Part shown: positions 42,118-51,432 of the stretch, in pieces | Layout: each line of letters opens with the position of its first letter | Numbering within the stretch: the first letter of the stretch is position 1 | Origin: Acidovorax sp. Leaf78 | GTDB taxonomy: Bacteria > Pseudomonadota > Gammaproteobacteria > Burkholderiales > Burkholderiaceae_C | Direction of reading: 5' to 3' | NCBI RefSeq assembly: GCF_001422735.1 | Contig: NZ_LMLZ01000020.1 | Location: 715,272-779,271 of the forward strand | DNA: 64,000 nt | Program-made: the position numbers and the translations under genes | The notes under the pieces: generated by a model | Databases searched by the model: none | The model's input: only the letters and a program-made list of their open reading frames with translations | Told to the model about the DNA's origin: nothing

Positions 42118-45090
42118 GTGAAGTCATGCGCATCCCTGATTGAAGCCTGGTGCGCCGCGCGGAGGCCCTGGGCGGTGTTCACGGTGCTGACGGTCGTGCT
42201 GTACGTCAGCCTTTTTTGCGCTGGCGCGCAAGCTGCGCCGCGCGAGCTGCGCGTCGGCGTGTATTCGAACGAACCCAAGCTGTTCGTGGACGCGCAGGGC
42301 CAGCCGTCCGGCATCTTCGTGGACCTGCTGCAGCTGGTGGCCGCGCGTGAACAATGGACGCTGCGCTACGTGCCGTGCGAATGGCAGGACTGCCTGGACG
42401 CTCTGGCCGCGGGGCAACTCGACCTGATGCCCGATGTGGCCCGCACGCGCGAGCGCGAGCGCCTGTACGACTTTCATTCCCTGCCGGTACTGCACAGCTG
42501 GTCTCAGGTCTACCGCGCACGCAGTAGCACCATCCAGTCGATGTTCGATCTGTCGGGCAAGCGCGTGGCGGTGCTCAAGGGCTCGGTGCAGCGCACGACC
42601 TTCCTGAGCATGATGGACAGCTTTGGCATTGCGGTGCTGCTGGTGGACGCGCCCACGCTGGTGGAGGCGTTCGAGTTCGTGCAGCGCGGCGACGCCGATG
42701 TGGTGATTTCCAACCACCTGTTCGGCAATCTGCAGGCAGGGCGCTTCGGCCTGGTCGATTCGGGCATCGTGTTCCAGCCGTCGTCGCTGTACTTTGCCAC
42801 CGGCCCGGGCCGCAATGCCGATGTGCTGGCCGCCATCGACCGGTCGGTGCAGGGCTGGAGATCGGGGTCCGAGCCGCGCTATACACAGGTCATGAGCCGC
42901 TGGGCGGGGCCTGATGAAGGGGCGCAGATGTCCTCGGCCATGGGCTGGGCCATGGTGGCGCTGGCGGTGTTTGCGCTCATGGCGGCCGTGTCGGCCGTGC
43001 TGCTGCGGCGCAAGGTGGACGAGCGCACGCGCAATCTGCAGGCCAGCGAGCAGAAGCTGTCCGCCATCCTGGACAGCGTGGGCGCCTTCATCTACATCAA
43101 GGGCCAGGACTTTCGCTACCAGTACGCCAACCACCACATCCAGGAACTGTTCGGCCGGCCGGCCCAGGACGTGGTGGGGCTCGACGATTCCGCATTCTTT
43201 GACTGGGCCACCACCCAGCAGCTGCAGGCCAACGACCGGCGGGTGCTGCAGCAGGGCGAGCGGCTGGAGGTGGAGGAAGTCAACAAGCACCTGGGCACCG
43301 GCGAAACGCGTGCTTACCTGTCCGTCAAGATTCCGCTGCGGCTGCCCGATGGCAGCATCCATGCGCTGTGCGGCATCTCCACCGACATCACCGAACGCCG
43401 CAGGTCCGAAGAGTCGCTGCGCATCGCCGCCACGGTGTTCGAGTCGTTCGAGGGCATGGTCGTGACCGGGCCGGACCAGCGCATCCTGACGGCCAACCAG
43501 TCGTATGCACGGGTCACGGGCTATTCGGTGCAGGAGCTTGTCGGCCAGACACCGCGGCTGCTGCAGTCCGGCCGCCACGACGAGCACTTCTACACCGCGC
43601 TCAAGGACGCGCTCGCAGCCACCGGCGCCTGGCAGGGCGAGGTCTGGAACCGCCGCAAAAATGGCGAGGTGTACCCTGCGTGGATCACCGTCACCGCCGT
43701 GCGCGCGCCGCAGGGCGAGATCACCCACTATGTGGGCACGCAGACCGACATCTCCGCACGCAAGTCGGCAGAAGAAGAGATCCGCCTGCTGGCGTACTAC
43801 GACCCGCTCACGGGCCTGCCCAACCGGCGTCTCATGGCCGACCGCTTGCAGCACGGGCTGGCCAGTGCTGCGCGGCTGGGCACTGGTGGAGCACTGCTGT
43901 TTGTGGACCTGGACAACTTCAAGGACCTGAACGACACCCAGGGCCACGAAATCGGCGACCAGCTGCTGTGCCAGGTGGCGTCAAGGCTGGGCGGGGTGCG
44001 CCAGGGCGTGACCGTGGCGCGCCTGGGTGGCGACGAGTTCGTCCTGCTGATCGAGGGGCTGAGCCCCCAGCCCACAGAAGCCGCGGCGCAGGCCGAAGCC
44101 GTGGGGCGCACCGTGTTGCTGGCGCTGGGGCAGGGCTACCCGCTGGGCGGGCGCATGTACCACGGGTCTTGCAGCATCGGCGTGGCCTTGTATGCCGATG
44201 CGCAGGGCTCGGTGGACGAGCTGCTTAAGCGCGGCGACCTGGCCATGTACCAGGCCAAGGCGGCAGGGCGCAACACGCTGCAGTTCTTCGACCCCCGCAC
44301 GCAGGCGGCCGTGTCGGCCCGCACGGCGCTGGAGGCCGACCTGCGCGACGCGCTGCGTGAGCGCCAGTTCCTGCTGCACTACCAGCCGCAGATCAGCGAG
44401 TTCGACGGCATGGTGGGGGCCGAGGCGCTGGTGCGTTGGCAGCACCCAGTGCGCGGCCTGGTGTCGCCGGCCGAATTCATCCCGGTGGCCGAGGCATCGG
44501 GCATGATCGTGCCGCTGGGCGCGTGGATCTTGCGCACGGCGTGCGAGCAGCTGGTGCAGTGGGCCCAAAGCCCTGTCACCGCGCACTGGAGCCTGGCCGT
44601 GAACGTGAGCGCGCGCCAGTTCCGCCACCCCGACTTCGTCGACGATGTGCTGACGATGCTTGAAGAGACCGGCGCCGACCCGCAGCGCCTGAAGCTGGAG
44701 CTGACCGAGACCCTGCTGCTGGACGACGTGGAAGACACCATCTTGCGCATGACCACGCTGCGCGCACTGGGTATTCGCTTCTCACTGGACGACTTCGGCA
44801 CGGGCTACTCCAGCCTGGCCTACCTCAAGCGGCTGCCGCTCGACCAGCTCAAGATCGACCAGGGCTTCGTGCGCGATCTGCTCACCGACGCCAACGACGC
44901 CAGCATTGCACGCACCATCGTCACCCTGGCGCAGACCATGGACCTGGGCGTGATCGCCGAGGGCGTGGAGACCGCCGAGCAGCGCGACATGCTGGCCAGC
45001 CTGGGCTGCCACGTGTGGCAGGGCTACCTGTTCGGACGGCCGGGCCCGGCCAGCGCGCTGCTGAACGTGCCCGAAATCGTGTTGGCCTGA
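42118..45090 (+). CDS. Periplasmic-sensing SBP3-PAS-GGDEF-EAL protein
   Basis: A 990-residue c-di-GMP enzyme. A signal or anchor (about residues 18-40) precedes a family 3 solute-binding domain (about 41-265, LRVGVYSNEPKLFVDAQGQP), which should sense an amino-acid-like ligand in the periplasm. A membrane helix follows (about 280-300), then two PAS domains (about 315-435 and 440-555), a GGDEF domain with intact RLGGDEF at about 634-640, and an EAL domain with intact EALVRW at about 769-774. Both synthesis and breakdown are possible. A GTG start is used without a strong ribosome binding site, so the exact N-terminus is uncertain. Confidence 0.93.
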   Translation: MKSCASLIEAWCAARRPWAVFTVLTVVLYVSLFCAGAQAAPRELRVGVYSNEPKLFVDAQGQPSGIFVDLLQLVAAREQWTLRYVPCEWQDCLDALAAGQLDLMPDVARTRERERLYDFHSLPVLHSWSQVYRARSSTIQSMFDLSGKRVAVLKGSVQRTTFLSMMDSFGIAVLLVDAPTLVEAFEFVQRGDADVVISNHLFGNLQAGRFGLVDSGIVFQPSSLYFATGPGRNADVLAAIDRSVQGWRSGSEPRYTQVMSRWAGPDEGAQMSSAMGWAMVALAVFALMAAVSAVLLRRKVDERTRNLQASEQKLSAILDSVGAFIYIKGQDFRYQYANHHIQELFGRPAQDVVGLDDSAFFDWATTQQLQANDRRVLQQGERLEVEEVNKHLGTGETRAYLSVKIPLRLPDGSIHALCGISTDITERRRSEESLRIAATVFESFEGMVVTGPDQRILTANQSYARVTGYSVQELVGQTPRLLQSGRHDEHFYTALKDALAATGAWQGEVWNRRKNGEVYPAWITVTAVRAPQGEITHYVGTQTDISARKSAEEEIRLLAYYDPLTGLPNRRLMADRLQHGLASAARLGTGGALLFVDLDNFKDLNDTQGHEIGDQLLCQVASRLGGVRQGVTVARLGGDEFVLLIEGLSPQPTEAAAQAEAVGRTVLLALGQGYPLGGRMYHGSCSIGVALYADAQGSVDELLKRGDLAMYQAKAAGRNTLQFFDPRTQAAVSARTALEADLRDALRERQFLLHYQPQISEFDGMVGAEALVRWQHPVRGLVSPAEFIPVAEASGMIVPLGAWILRTACEQLVQWAQSPVTAHWSLAVNVSARQFRHPDFVDDVLTMLEETGADPQRLKLELTETLLLDDVEDTILRMTTLRALGIRFSLDDFGTGYSSLAYLKRLPLDQLKIDQGFVRDLLTDANDASIARTIVTLAQTMDLGVIAEGVETAEQRDMLASLGCHVWQGYLFGRPGPASALLNVPEIVLA

Positions 45091-45332
45091 GAACATCGTC
45101 GTCGCCTTCTTCACTGTCTTAGCGGTGGAGGCCTCGGGCACGGCCGGCATGGCGGGAGGATGCACGGTCTGTTGACCTGACTGTCTTGCGGTCGGGCGGC
45201 CAGTCTGTCGCCATTGGATGACACCGCTTCGCGGCGCGATGCAGTAGGCTCAGGAGCGCTTGAGAGTCCAGTGATTTGTGGACATGGTGCACGGTTGGCG
45301 TGCGTGGCGCGTTGAACAACTAGGAGCACCCC

Positions 45333-45857
45333 ATGACACACACCACAACCCTCACGATGACCTCCGGTCTTCGCCTTTTCTTTTCTGGCGCCGCCGCTGC
45401 GCTGCTGATGGCTGTGGCGGGCGGTGCGCAGGCACAGGGCTACGTCAACGCCACCGTCGGCGGTGAGCTGGCACCGGGTGTGTACGGGCGCATCAACATC
45501 GGCAATGCGGCGCCGCCGCCTGTCATCTACGCCGAGCCCGTGGTCATCCACCGCCCCGCGGTCGTGGTGCCCCGCGCGCCCATCTACATGTACGTGCCGC
45601 CGGGCCATGCCAAGAACTGGGGCAAGCACTGCGGCCGCTACAACGCCTGCAACCAGCCGGTCTACTTTGTGCAGGAGCCACCACCGCGCCGGGGGCCTTC
45701 CCACCACCGCGGCCCGCACGGGCGCGATGACCGCCGCTGGGACGACGACCACCGCCATGGCGGCAAGCACGACCGGGACCGTGGCCGTGATCGCCACCGC
45801 GAAGACGACCGGGGACGCGGCCACGGCAAGGGCCACGGGCAAGGCCACCGCGATTGA
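45333..45857 (+). CDS. Secreted protein with His/Arg/Asp-rich tail
   Basis: A 174-residue protein with a signal peptide ending near GGAQAQ (about residue 35). A short domain follows with PRAPIYMYVPPGHAKNWGKH, C..YNAC (two cysteines) and PVYFVQE. The last ~60 residues are a charged tail of His, Arg, Asp and Gly that could bind metal. I have seen this YVPPGHAKNWGKHC pattern in Comamonadaceae hypothetical proteins but know no function. GGAGC lies 7-11 bases before the ATG at 45333. The 242-base spacer upstream shows nothing else. Confidence 0.8.
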   Translation: MTHTTTLTMTSGLRLFFSGAAAALLMAVAGGAQAQGYVNATVGGELAPGVYGRINIGNAAPPPVIYAEPVVIHRPAVVVPRAPIYMYVPPGHAKNWGKHCGRYNACNQPVYFVQEPPPRRGPSHHRGPHGRDDRRWDDDHRHGGKHDRDRGRDRHREDDRGRGHGKGHGQGHRD

Positions 45858-45994
45858 GGGCTGAGCTGGCGGCCTGAAGCGTCCAGCGCCTTGTCTAGCC
45901 TCCCGCGCCTTCCTGAGCCCATAGGCCTCGAAGGCGCTGCCATTTGCGCCAGCGCAGGCGCTGTGCAGGTGGTAGCGGTTAAGCTCGGGCCTCT

Positions 45995-46777
45995 ATGGCC
46001 CAAGTCACTTTCTCACCCCCGTTCACCACCCCTTCGGACGTCGCCAATCATCTGAGCCAGCGCGGCTATGCCGTGCTGTCCCCGGCAGACGTGGCCCGCT
46101 TCATCGGCGGCGACTTGCCGGCGTTGATGGCGCTCAATCGCGACTGGGACAGCCTGCCGCCCGATGAATTTCTGAAAGACGGCGGACGCTACCGCCGCCG
46201 TCGCCACGCTTGCTTCGTGGTGCAGGGCGGACAGGTGCAGCAGGTGCCGCACCGCGCCCACTGGCAGCCGGTGGAATACAACGCGCTGCACGGCGGCATG
46301 GAGCGCTGGTTCGCGCCCATGGAGCCCGCCACCGTGGCCCAGCCCGCATGGCATCAGTTGCTGGCGGCTCTGGCCAATGTCTCCGACGCCGTGTTTGCAA
46401 CCAACGCCAATGCGCCGCAGCCCTGGTTCGTGGAGGCGCACCAATTCCGCATCGACACCACCGACGGCATCGGCCGCCCCACGCCCGAAGGCGCGCACCG
46501 CGACGGCGTGGACCTGGTGGCCGTGTTTCTGGTGGGGCGCGCGGGCATCAAGGGTGGAGAGACGCGGGTGTTCGAAGCCCATGGCCCGAGCGGCCAGCGC
46601 TTCACCCTGACCGAGCCATGGTCGCTGCTGCTGCTGGACGACGCGCGCATGATCCATGAGTCCACCCCCATCCAGCCGGTGGACGCTGCGGGCCACCGCG
46701 ACACGCTCGTCGTCACCTGCCGGCGCGGCAACTTCCAGGGTGCGGACGTGGTGGGGACGGTGCCGGCGGGCGGCTGA
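45995..46777 (+). CDS. 2OG-Fe dioxygenase family protein
   Basis: A 260-residue protein of the 2-oxoglutarate/Fe(II) dioxygenase superfamily (PF10014 type), whose known members hydroxylate free amino acids such as isoleucine. The iron motif is H..D in PTPEGAHRDGVDLVAVFLVG (about residues 164-183), with a distal histidine in ARMIHES and a downstream arginine in the RDTLVVTCRR strand. The upstream motif FVEAHQFRIDT is also typical. The substrate here is unknown. It stands alone between small genes. Confidence 0.88.
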   Translation: MAQVTFSPPFTTPSDVANHLSQRGYAVLSPADVARFIGGDLPALMALNRDWDSLPPDEFLKDGGRYRRRRHACFVVQGGQVQQVPHRAHWQPVEYNALHGGMERWFAPMEPATVAQPAWHQLLAALANVSDAVFATNANAPQPWFVEAHQFRIDTTDGIGRPTPEGAHRDGVDLVAVFLVGRAGIKGGETRVFEAHGPSGQRFTLTEPWSLLLLDDARMIHESTPIQPVDAAGHRDTLVVTCRRGNFQGADVVGTVPAGG

Positions 46778-46958
46778 CCCGGCCAGGCCTGCGGGATGCT
46801 GGCCGGCGCAGCGTCAAACCCTGCGGGCTCGCGGGAATGACTGCGCCGCATTTGATGCGAATCAAGATGCAAGGTATGGTGGACGTTCACACTGGCGTCA
46901 GACGGGCCCGCCACAAGCCGGCCCATCCCCCTTTCCATCCACTCCAAGGAGAAGCACC

Positions 46959-47396
46959 ATGTTCAAGCACATTCTGGTTCCTGTAGACGGCTCGGAGACC
47001 TCCGCACTGGCGGTGTCCAAGGCCGCCGCCCTGGCCAAGACCTTTGGCAGCGCAGTGACGGCGGTGTATGTGGTCGACCCCTATCCCTTCACCGGCGTGG
47101 GCGCTGATTTCGCCTACGGCCAGGCGCAGTACATCAACGCCGCCACCGCAGAGGCCAACAGTGCGCTCGAAGCCGCGCGCAAGGCCATGGCCGAAGCGGG
47201 CGTGCAGGTGACCACCGTGGTCGGCGAAGGCCATGCCGTGCACGACGGCATCCTGCGCGCGCTGGAGAGCACCGGCGCCGACCTCATCGTGATGGGCTCC
47301 CACGGCCGCCGCGGCCTGGAAAAGCTGGTCCTGGGCAGCGTCACCCAGCGCGTGCTGGGCGTGGTGCACATCCCCGTGCTGGTCGTTCGCACCTGA
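46959..47396 (+). CDS. Universal stress protein family protein
   Basis: A 145-residue UspA-type protein. It opens with FKHILVPVDGSETSALAV and carries the ATP-binding loop GSHGRRG-x-EKLVLGS (G-x2-G-x9-G-S) at about residues 113-128, then HIPVLVVR. AAGGAG lies 8 bases before the ATG at 46959. Members help survive starvation or oxidative stress. A strong terminator follows 26 bases after the stop. Confidence 0.93.
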   Translation: MFKHILVPVDGSETSALAVSKAAALAKTFGSAVTAVYVVDPYPFTGVGADFAYGQAQYINAATAEANSALEAARKAMAEAGVQVTTVVGEGHAVHDGILRALESTGADLIVMGSHGRRGLEKLVLGSVTQRVLGVVHIPVLVVRT

Positions 47397-47422
47397 TACC
47401 GCAAACAGCACCGCCCCATGAC

Positions 47423-47447
47423 AAACGGCTCCCAAGGGAGCCGTTTT
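47423..47447 (+). terminator. Intrinsic terminator after the universal stress gene
   Basis: AAACGGCTCCC-AA-GGGAGCCGTTTT, an 11-bp stem ending in a T-run. Confidence 0.88.
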
Positions 47448-47507
47448 CATTGCAGTTCTTGACGCCCCTGCCCATCGTCAGCAGCCCGCAGAACAAGCGC
47501 GCCCCCA

Positions 47508-47590
47508 GGCCAGTGCACCCGTGGATCTGGCTCCGCCAGGCCACTGGGTGCGTCCCCCTGGGGGGAAGGCGCAAAGCGACTCAGGGGGTT
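47508..47590 (-). repeat. Dispersed repeat family 2, copy 2 (3' of the Bug-type gene)
   Basis: Read on the minus strand it starts at the stop codon of the Bug-type gene with CCCCCTGAGTCGC and runs through two hairpins (CCCCC/GGGGG and CTGGC-GGA-GCCAG) to CACGGGTGCACTGG. It aligns over its length with 21069-21150 after cysA. Confidence 0.75.
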
Positions 47591-48584
47591 ACTCTATTTT
47601 TGCTCCAGAGGCTTCCACGATGCCCTTCCACTGAACATATTCGGTCTTGAGGAGCGTACCCAGCTGTGCAGGCGACATGGCTTCAGGCTCCGCACCCTGG
47701 GCATGGATGGCGGCCTTCATGTCGGCCGTGCCCAGCAGTTTGTTGACCTCCGCATTCACCGCGGCCACCACGGCGGCAGGCGTGCCGGCGGGCGCAAACA
47801 CGCCGTACCACGTGCTCACGTCAAAGCCCTTGAAACCCGACTCGGCCACGGTGGGCACGTCGGGCAGCGACGAGCTGCGCTTGGCCGACGTGACTGCCAG
47901 CGGGCGCAGTTTGCCGGACTTGATCTGGCCCATGGCGGACGGCAGCGACGACACCAGCAGGTCTACATTGCCCGCCAGCGCATCCATCAGCGCGGGGTTG
48001 GAGCCCTTGTACGGGATGTGGCTGAGCTTCACGCCCGCGGCCTTCTCGAACAGATCGCCCGCCAGGTGGATGGACGTGCCGTTGCCGGGCGAGCCGTAGG
48101 TCACGGTGCCGGGCGCGGCCTTGGCGGCGGCCACCACGTCGGCCAGGCTCTTGTACTTGGAGTTCACGCTGGTGGCGATGACCACGGGCGTGTAGGCCAC
48201 GTGGGCCACGGGCGTCAGGTCCTTGGTGGGGTCCCAGGGCAGGTTCTTGTACAGCCAGGGGCCGATGACCAGGTTGTCCTTCTGGCCCATCACCAGGTCG
48301 TAGCCGGTGGGGGCGGCCTTGACGGCCTCGCCGATGCCGATGGTGCCGCCGGCGCCGGCCTTGTTGTCGGCCACCACGGTCCACTTGGCGCTCTCGGTGA
48401 GCTTGGTGGCCACCAGGCGCGACAGGATGTCGGTGCCGCCGCCGGGCGGGAAGGGCACGATCAGGCGGATGGGCTTGTTGGGGTAAGCGCCGGACGCGGC
48501 CGGGGTGGCGGCCGTCTGGGCCTGGGCGGTGGCGCCCATCGCCAGGGCGAGCGCGGTGAAGGAAGAAAGCAGGGTGCGAATCAT
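47589..48584 (-). CDS. Bug family (TctC-like) tripartite tricarboxylate binding protein
   Basis: A 331-residue periplasmic binding protein. The signal peptide ends near GATAQAQ (about residue 22). The Bug signature YPNKPIRLIVPFPPGGGTDI and the later YGSPGNGTSIHLAG and HIPYKGSNPALMDALAG are present. Bug proteins bind carboxylates or amino acids and are greatly expanded in Burkholderiales, usually without adjacent transporters, as here. The ATG at 48584 begins the signal peptide; an upstream frame to 48761 lacks coding character. Confidence 0.92.
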   Translation of the reverse strand: MIRTLLSSFTALALAMGATAQAQTAATPAASGAYPNKPIRLIVPFPPGGGTDILSRLVATKLTESAKWTVVADNKAGAGGTIGIGEAVKAAPTGYDLVMGQKDNLVIGPWLYKNLPWDPTKDLTPVAHVAYTPVVIATSVNSKYKSLADVVAAAKAAPGTVTYGSPGNGTSIHLAGDLFEKAAGVKLSHIPYKGSNPALMDALAGNVDLLVSSLPSAMGQIKSGKLRPLAVTSAKRSSSLPDVPTVAESGFKGFDVSTWYGVFAPAGTPAAVVAAVNAEVNKLLGTADMKAAIHAQGAEPEAMSPAQLGTLLKTEYVQWKGIVEASGAKIE

Positions 48585-48780
48585 GGTCAGATATGTCTCC
48601 GTCGGTTCAATGAAATGGGCGGGCGGCGTTGCCCATGTGCATGGGCCGCGCGCCGCTCTGCCGGTCTTGGTGCCAGCACCCGGGGATGATCGCTGATCCG
48701 CCGCGGGGCCTGCCTTGCCAATGCAGGGTGGCAGCATCGCCGCTGGCGATGGCTGCCGCACCGGGCGGCGAAGGCATGGA

Positions 48781-49965
48781 CTACATGCGCTCGAAGATCG
48801 CGGCGATGCCCTGGCCGCCGCCGATGCACATGGTCACCAGCGCGTAGCGGCCCTGCACGCGCTGCAGTTCGTGCAGCGCCTTCACGGTGATCAGCGCGCC
48901 GGTGGCGCCGATGGGGTGGCCCAGCGAAATGCCCGAGCCGTTCGGGTTGACCTTGGCCGGGTCCAGGCCCAGGTCTTGGGTGACGGCACAGGCCTGCGCG
49001 GCAAACGCTTCGTTGGCCTCGATCACATCGAGGTCCGCCACGGTAAGGCCGGCCTTCTGCAGCGCCGCCTGCGTGGCCGGCACCGGGCCGATGCCCATGT
49101 ACTTGGGGTCCACACCCGCGTGGGCATAGGCCACCAGGCGGGCCAGGGGCTTGGCGCCGCGCGCCTTGGCGGCGCCGGCTTCCATCAGCACCAGCGCGGC
49201 GGCGGCGTCGTTGATGCCCGAGGCGTTTCCGGCCGTCACCGTGCCGTTTTCCTTGGCGAACACGGGCTTGAGCTTGGCCATGTCGGCCAGCGTGGCGCCG
49301 GGGCGAAAGTGCTCATCGGTCGCGTACGACACGTCACCCTTCTTGCTCTTCAAGGTCACGGGCACGATCTGGTCCTTGAAGTAGCCGGCGGCCGTGGCGC
49401 GCTCGGCGCGGTTGTGGCTCTCCACCGCCAGCTGGTCCTGCTGCTCGCGGCTGATGCCCCACTTGGCGGCGATGTTCTCGGCCGTCACGCCCATGTGGAT
49501 GTTGTGGAACGGGTCGTGCAGCGCGCCGATCATCATGTCCACCATCTTGGTGTCGCCCATGCGGGCGCCCCAGCGCATGTTCAGGCTCGCGAACGGTGCG
49601 CGGCTCATGACCTCGGCACCGGCGCCGATGGCGACGTCCGTGTCGCCCAGCAGGATGGACTGGCTGGCGTTCACGATGGCCTGCAGGCCCGAGCCGCACA
49701 GGCGGTTGACGTTGTAGGCAGGGGTGCCCTCGCCGCAGCCGCCGTTAATGGCCGCCACGCGCGACAGGTACATGTCCCGGGGCTCGGTGTTGACCACATG
49801 GCCGAACACCACATGGCCGACGTCCTTGCCGTCCACGTTGGCGCGCGCCAGCGATTCCTTGACGACCAGGGCGCCCAGCTCGGTGGGCGGAATGTCCTTG
49901 AGGCTGCCGCCAAAGGTGCCGATGGCGGTGCGCACTGCGCTGACGACGACGACTTCACGGGTCAT
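48781..49965 (-). CDS. bktB: Beta-ketothiolase / acetyl-CoA acetyltransferase
   Basis: A 394-residue thiolase that joins or splits acyl-CoAs. The nucleophilic cysteine is in NRLCGSGLQAIV (about residue 90), followed by NEAFAAQACAVT, GHPIGATGA and a second catalytic cysteine in MCIGGGQGIAAIFERM. The sequence is close to BktB of Cupriavidus as I recall it, an enzyme that also makes C5 precursors for polyhydroxyalkanoate. No phaB or phaC is adjacent. It may be cotranscribed with the SDR gene upstream on the same strand, with a repeat copy between them. Confidence 0.92.
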   Translation of the reverse strand: MTREVVVVSAVRTAIGTFGGSLKDIPPTELGALVVKESLARANVDGKDVGHVVFGHVVNTEPRDMYLSRVAAINGGCGEGTPAYNVNRLCGSGLQAIVNASQSILLGDTDVAIGAGAEVMSRAPFASLNMRWGARMGDTKMVDMMIGALHDPFHNIHMGVTAENIAAKWGISREQQDQLAVESHNRAERATAAGYFKDQIVPVTLKSKKGDVSYATDEHFRPGATLADMAKLKPVFAKENGTVTAGNASGINDAAAALVLMEAGAAKARGAKPLARLVAYAHAGVDPKYMGIGPVPATQAALQKAGLTVADLDVIEANEAFAAQACAVTQDLGLDPAKVNPNGSGISLGHPIGATGALITVKALHELQRVQGRYALVTMCIGGGQGIAAIFERM

Positions 49966-49990
49966 GGGGAGGTCCTTTCAGAGAGGTTTT

Positions 49991-50050
49991 GAATCAAATG
50001 GGCCGCTACCGCTTGTCCATCAAGCGCCAGCAGCTATCAAAATAGGAGCT
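49991..50050 (-). repeat. Dispersed hairpin repeat family 1, copy F
   Basis: Minus strand: AGCTCCTATTTTGATAGCTG, then CTGGCGCTTG-ATGGA-CAAGCGGTAGCGGCC. It fills most of the 91-base gap between bktB and the SDR gene. Confidence 0.8.
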
Positions 50051-50056
50051 TTCTGT

Positions 50057-50821
50057 TCACGCGTCCCGTACGTCAGCCACCGGGTTGGTGCCGAAATCGG
50101 CGCGGTCCAGCCAGGCCAGCACGCGCTCTGCGGCGTCGGCAGGCGACGTGAGCTGCCCGCCCGTCTTGAGGTTGGCAAAGTTCTGCTGGTCCGGGAAGGC
50201 ATCGGGCGCAGCGCCGCGCAGCTGCACCTGCATGTCGGTGTCGATCACGCCCGGCGCCAGCGAGCACACCTTGGCGCCGTGGGGCTTGATGGCTTCGTCC
50301 AGCGCCACGCAGCGCGTGAAATGGTCCATGCCCGCCTTGGCCGCGCAGTACGCGGCTTGCGAGGCCATGGCGCGGCGGCCCAGGCCCGAGGAGATGTTGA
50401 GCACCTTGCGCGGCACGCTCGTCCACGCATCGGTGGCGCCCAGGAAGGCGGCGGTCAGCTGCATGGGCGCCTCCAGACCCACGCGCAGGGCGGTGGCCAG
50501 GTCGGCGGCATCGCTGCCGGACAGCGGGGCGATGCGCGGGATCATGCCGGCGTTGTTGATCAGCGTGGCGCTGGCAAACGCCTGCGGGCCCTGCGTTGCC
50601 AGCCAGGCCTGCAGCTTGTGCGCGGCCTGCTCGCCCTGCGACAGGTCGAGCTGCCATTGTTCGATGGTGACGCCTGCGGCCTTGGCCTCGGTGGCCAGGT
50701 CTGCGCTGGCGCTGCGGGCGATGCAGATCAGGGTGTTGCCGCTACGCAAAAGCTGCTGGGCCATGGCCAGGCCCATGCCGCGCGATGTGCCGGTCAGGAT
50801 GTAGAGGTGGTTTTGGGGCAT
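50057..50821 (-). CDS. SDR family NAD(P)-dependent oxidoreductase
   Basis: A 254-residue short-chain dehydrogenase. The cofactor loop is TGTSRGMG at about residues 10-17, the NNAG motif is at about 89-92, and the catalytic tyrosine and lysine are in AAYCAAKAGMDHF with a serine in NISSGLG. The profile resembles sepiapterin reductase or benzil reductase-like SDRs. The substrate is not known. It is divergent from no regulator; MarR follows on the same strand 49 bases upstream. Confidence 0.88.
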   Translation of the reverse strand: MPQNHLYILTGTSRGMGLAMAQQLLRSGNTLICIARSASADLATEAKAAGVTIEQWQLDLSQGEQAAHKLQAWLATQGPQAFASATLINNAGMIPRIAPLSGSDAADLATALRVGLEAPMQLTAAFLGATDAWTSVPRKVLNISSGLGRRAMASQAAYCAAKAGMDHFTRCVALDEAIKPHGAKVCSLAPGVIDTDMQVQLRGAAPDAFPDQQNFANLKTGGQLTSPADAAERVLAWLDRADFGTNPVADVRDA

Positions 50822-50870
50822 CCCGCCATGTTACTGCGCAGTACGCATCGCCGAGCATGCCGGTGGGTAA

Positions 50871-51386
50871 CTACTGCCCCGTGGGGGACTCCAGCGCCGA
50901 CAGCAGCAGCGACAGCCGTGCGTCCAGCGCGGCCAGGTCGGCGGCCTTGAGCGGCGCCAGGATGCGGTGCTCGTTGGCTACATGCGCCTCCACGGCCCGG
51001 TCGATGAGCGCCAGGCCCGCAGGCGTGAGCTGCACCAGCGAGCTGCGTGCGTCCTCAGGGTTGGGCAGCCGGGTGATCCAGCCGCAGGCTTCGAGCTTGC
51101 CCATGCGGTGCGTCATGGTGCCCGAGGTGACCATGAGCGTGGAAAACAGCGTGGTCGGCGCCAGGCAATACGGCGCGCCAGAGCGGCGCAGCGTGGCCAG
51201 CATGTCGAACTCCCACACGCTCAGGCCGAACTCGGCAAAGGTCTCGTCCAGCCGGCGCTCCAGCAGGGCGGTGCAGCGCTTGATGCGGCCGATCGGCCCC
51301 ATGGGGCTGACGTCGAGGTCGGGGCGCTCGCGGTGCCACTGAGCCAGGATGGCGTCCACGGCGTCGGGTTGGCGTTGTGTGGCCAT
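50871..51386 (-). CDS. MarR family transcriptional regulator
   Basis: A 171-residue winged-helix repressor. The winged HTH spans about residues 50-115 (LSVWEFDMLATLRRSGAPYC, then TSGTMTHRMGKLEACGWI, and a wing with NPEDARSSLVQLT). The ATG at 51386 is chosen; an upstream TTG at 51399 is unlikely. It is divergent from an EamA exporter, with two inverted repeats between them, so it probably represses the exporter and itself. Its inducing ligand is unknown. Confidence 0.93.
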   Translation of the reverse strand: MATQRQPDAVDAILAQWHRERPDLDVSPMGPIGRIKRCTALLERRLDETFAEFGLSVWEFDMLATLRRSGAPYCLAPTTLFSTLMVTSGTMTHRMGKLEACGWITRLPNPEDARSSLVQLTPAGLALIDRAVEAHVANEHRILAPLKAADLAALDARLSLLLSALESPTGQ

Positions 51387-51404
51387 CGTGTCGGGCTTCA
51401 AAGT

Positions 51405-51420
51405 ATCTTGATTTCAAGAT
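51405..51420. promoter_or_regulatory. MarR operator 1
   Basis: ATCTTGA-TT-TCAAGAT, a perfect 7-bp inverted repeat typical of MarR boxes, 19 bases upstream of the marR start. Confidence 0.75.
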
Positions 51421-51432
51421 TGTATGGTAGAG

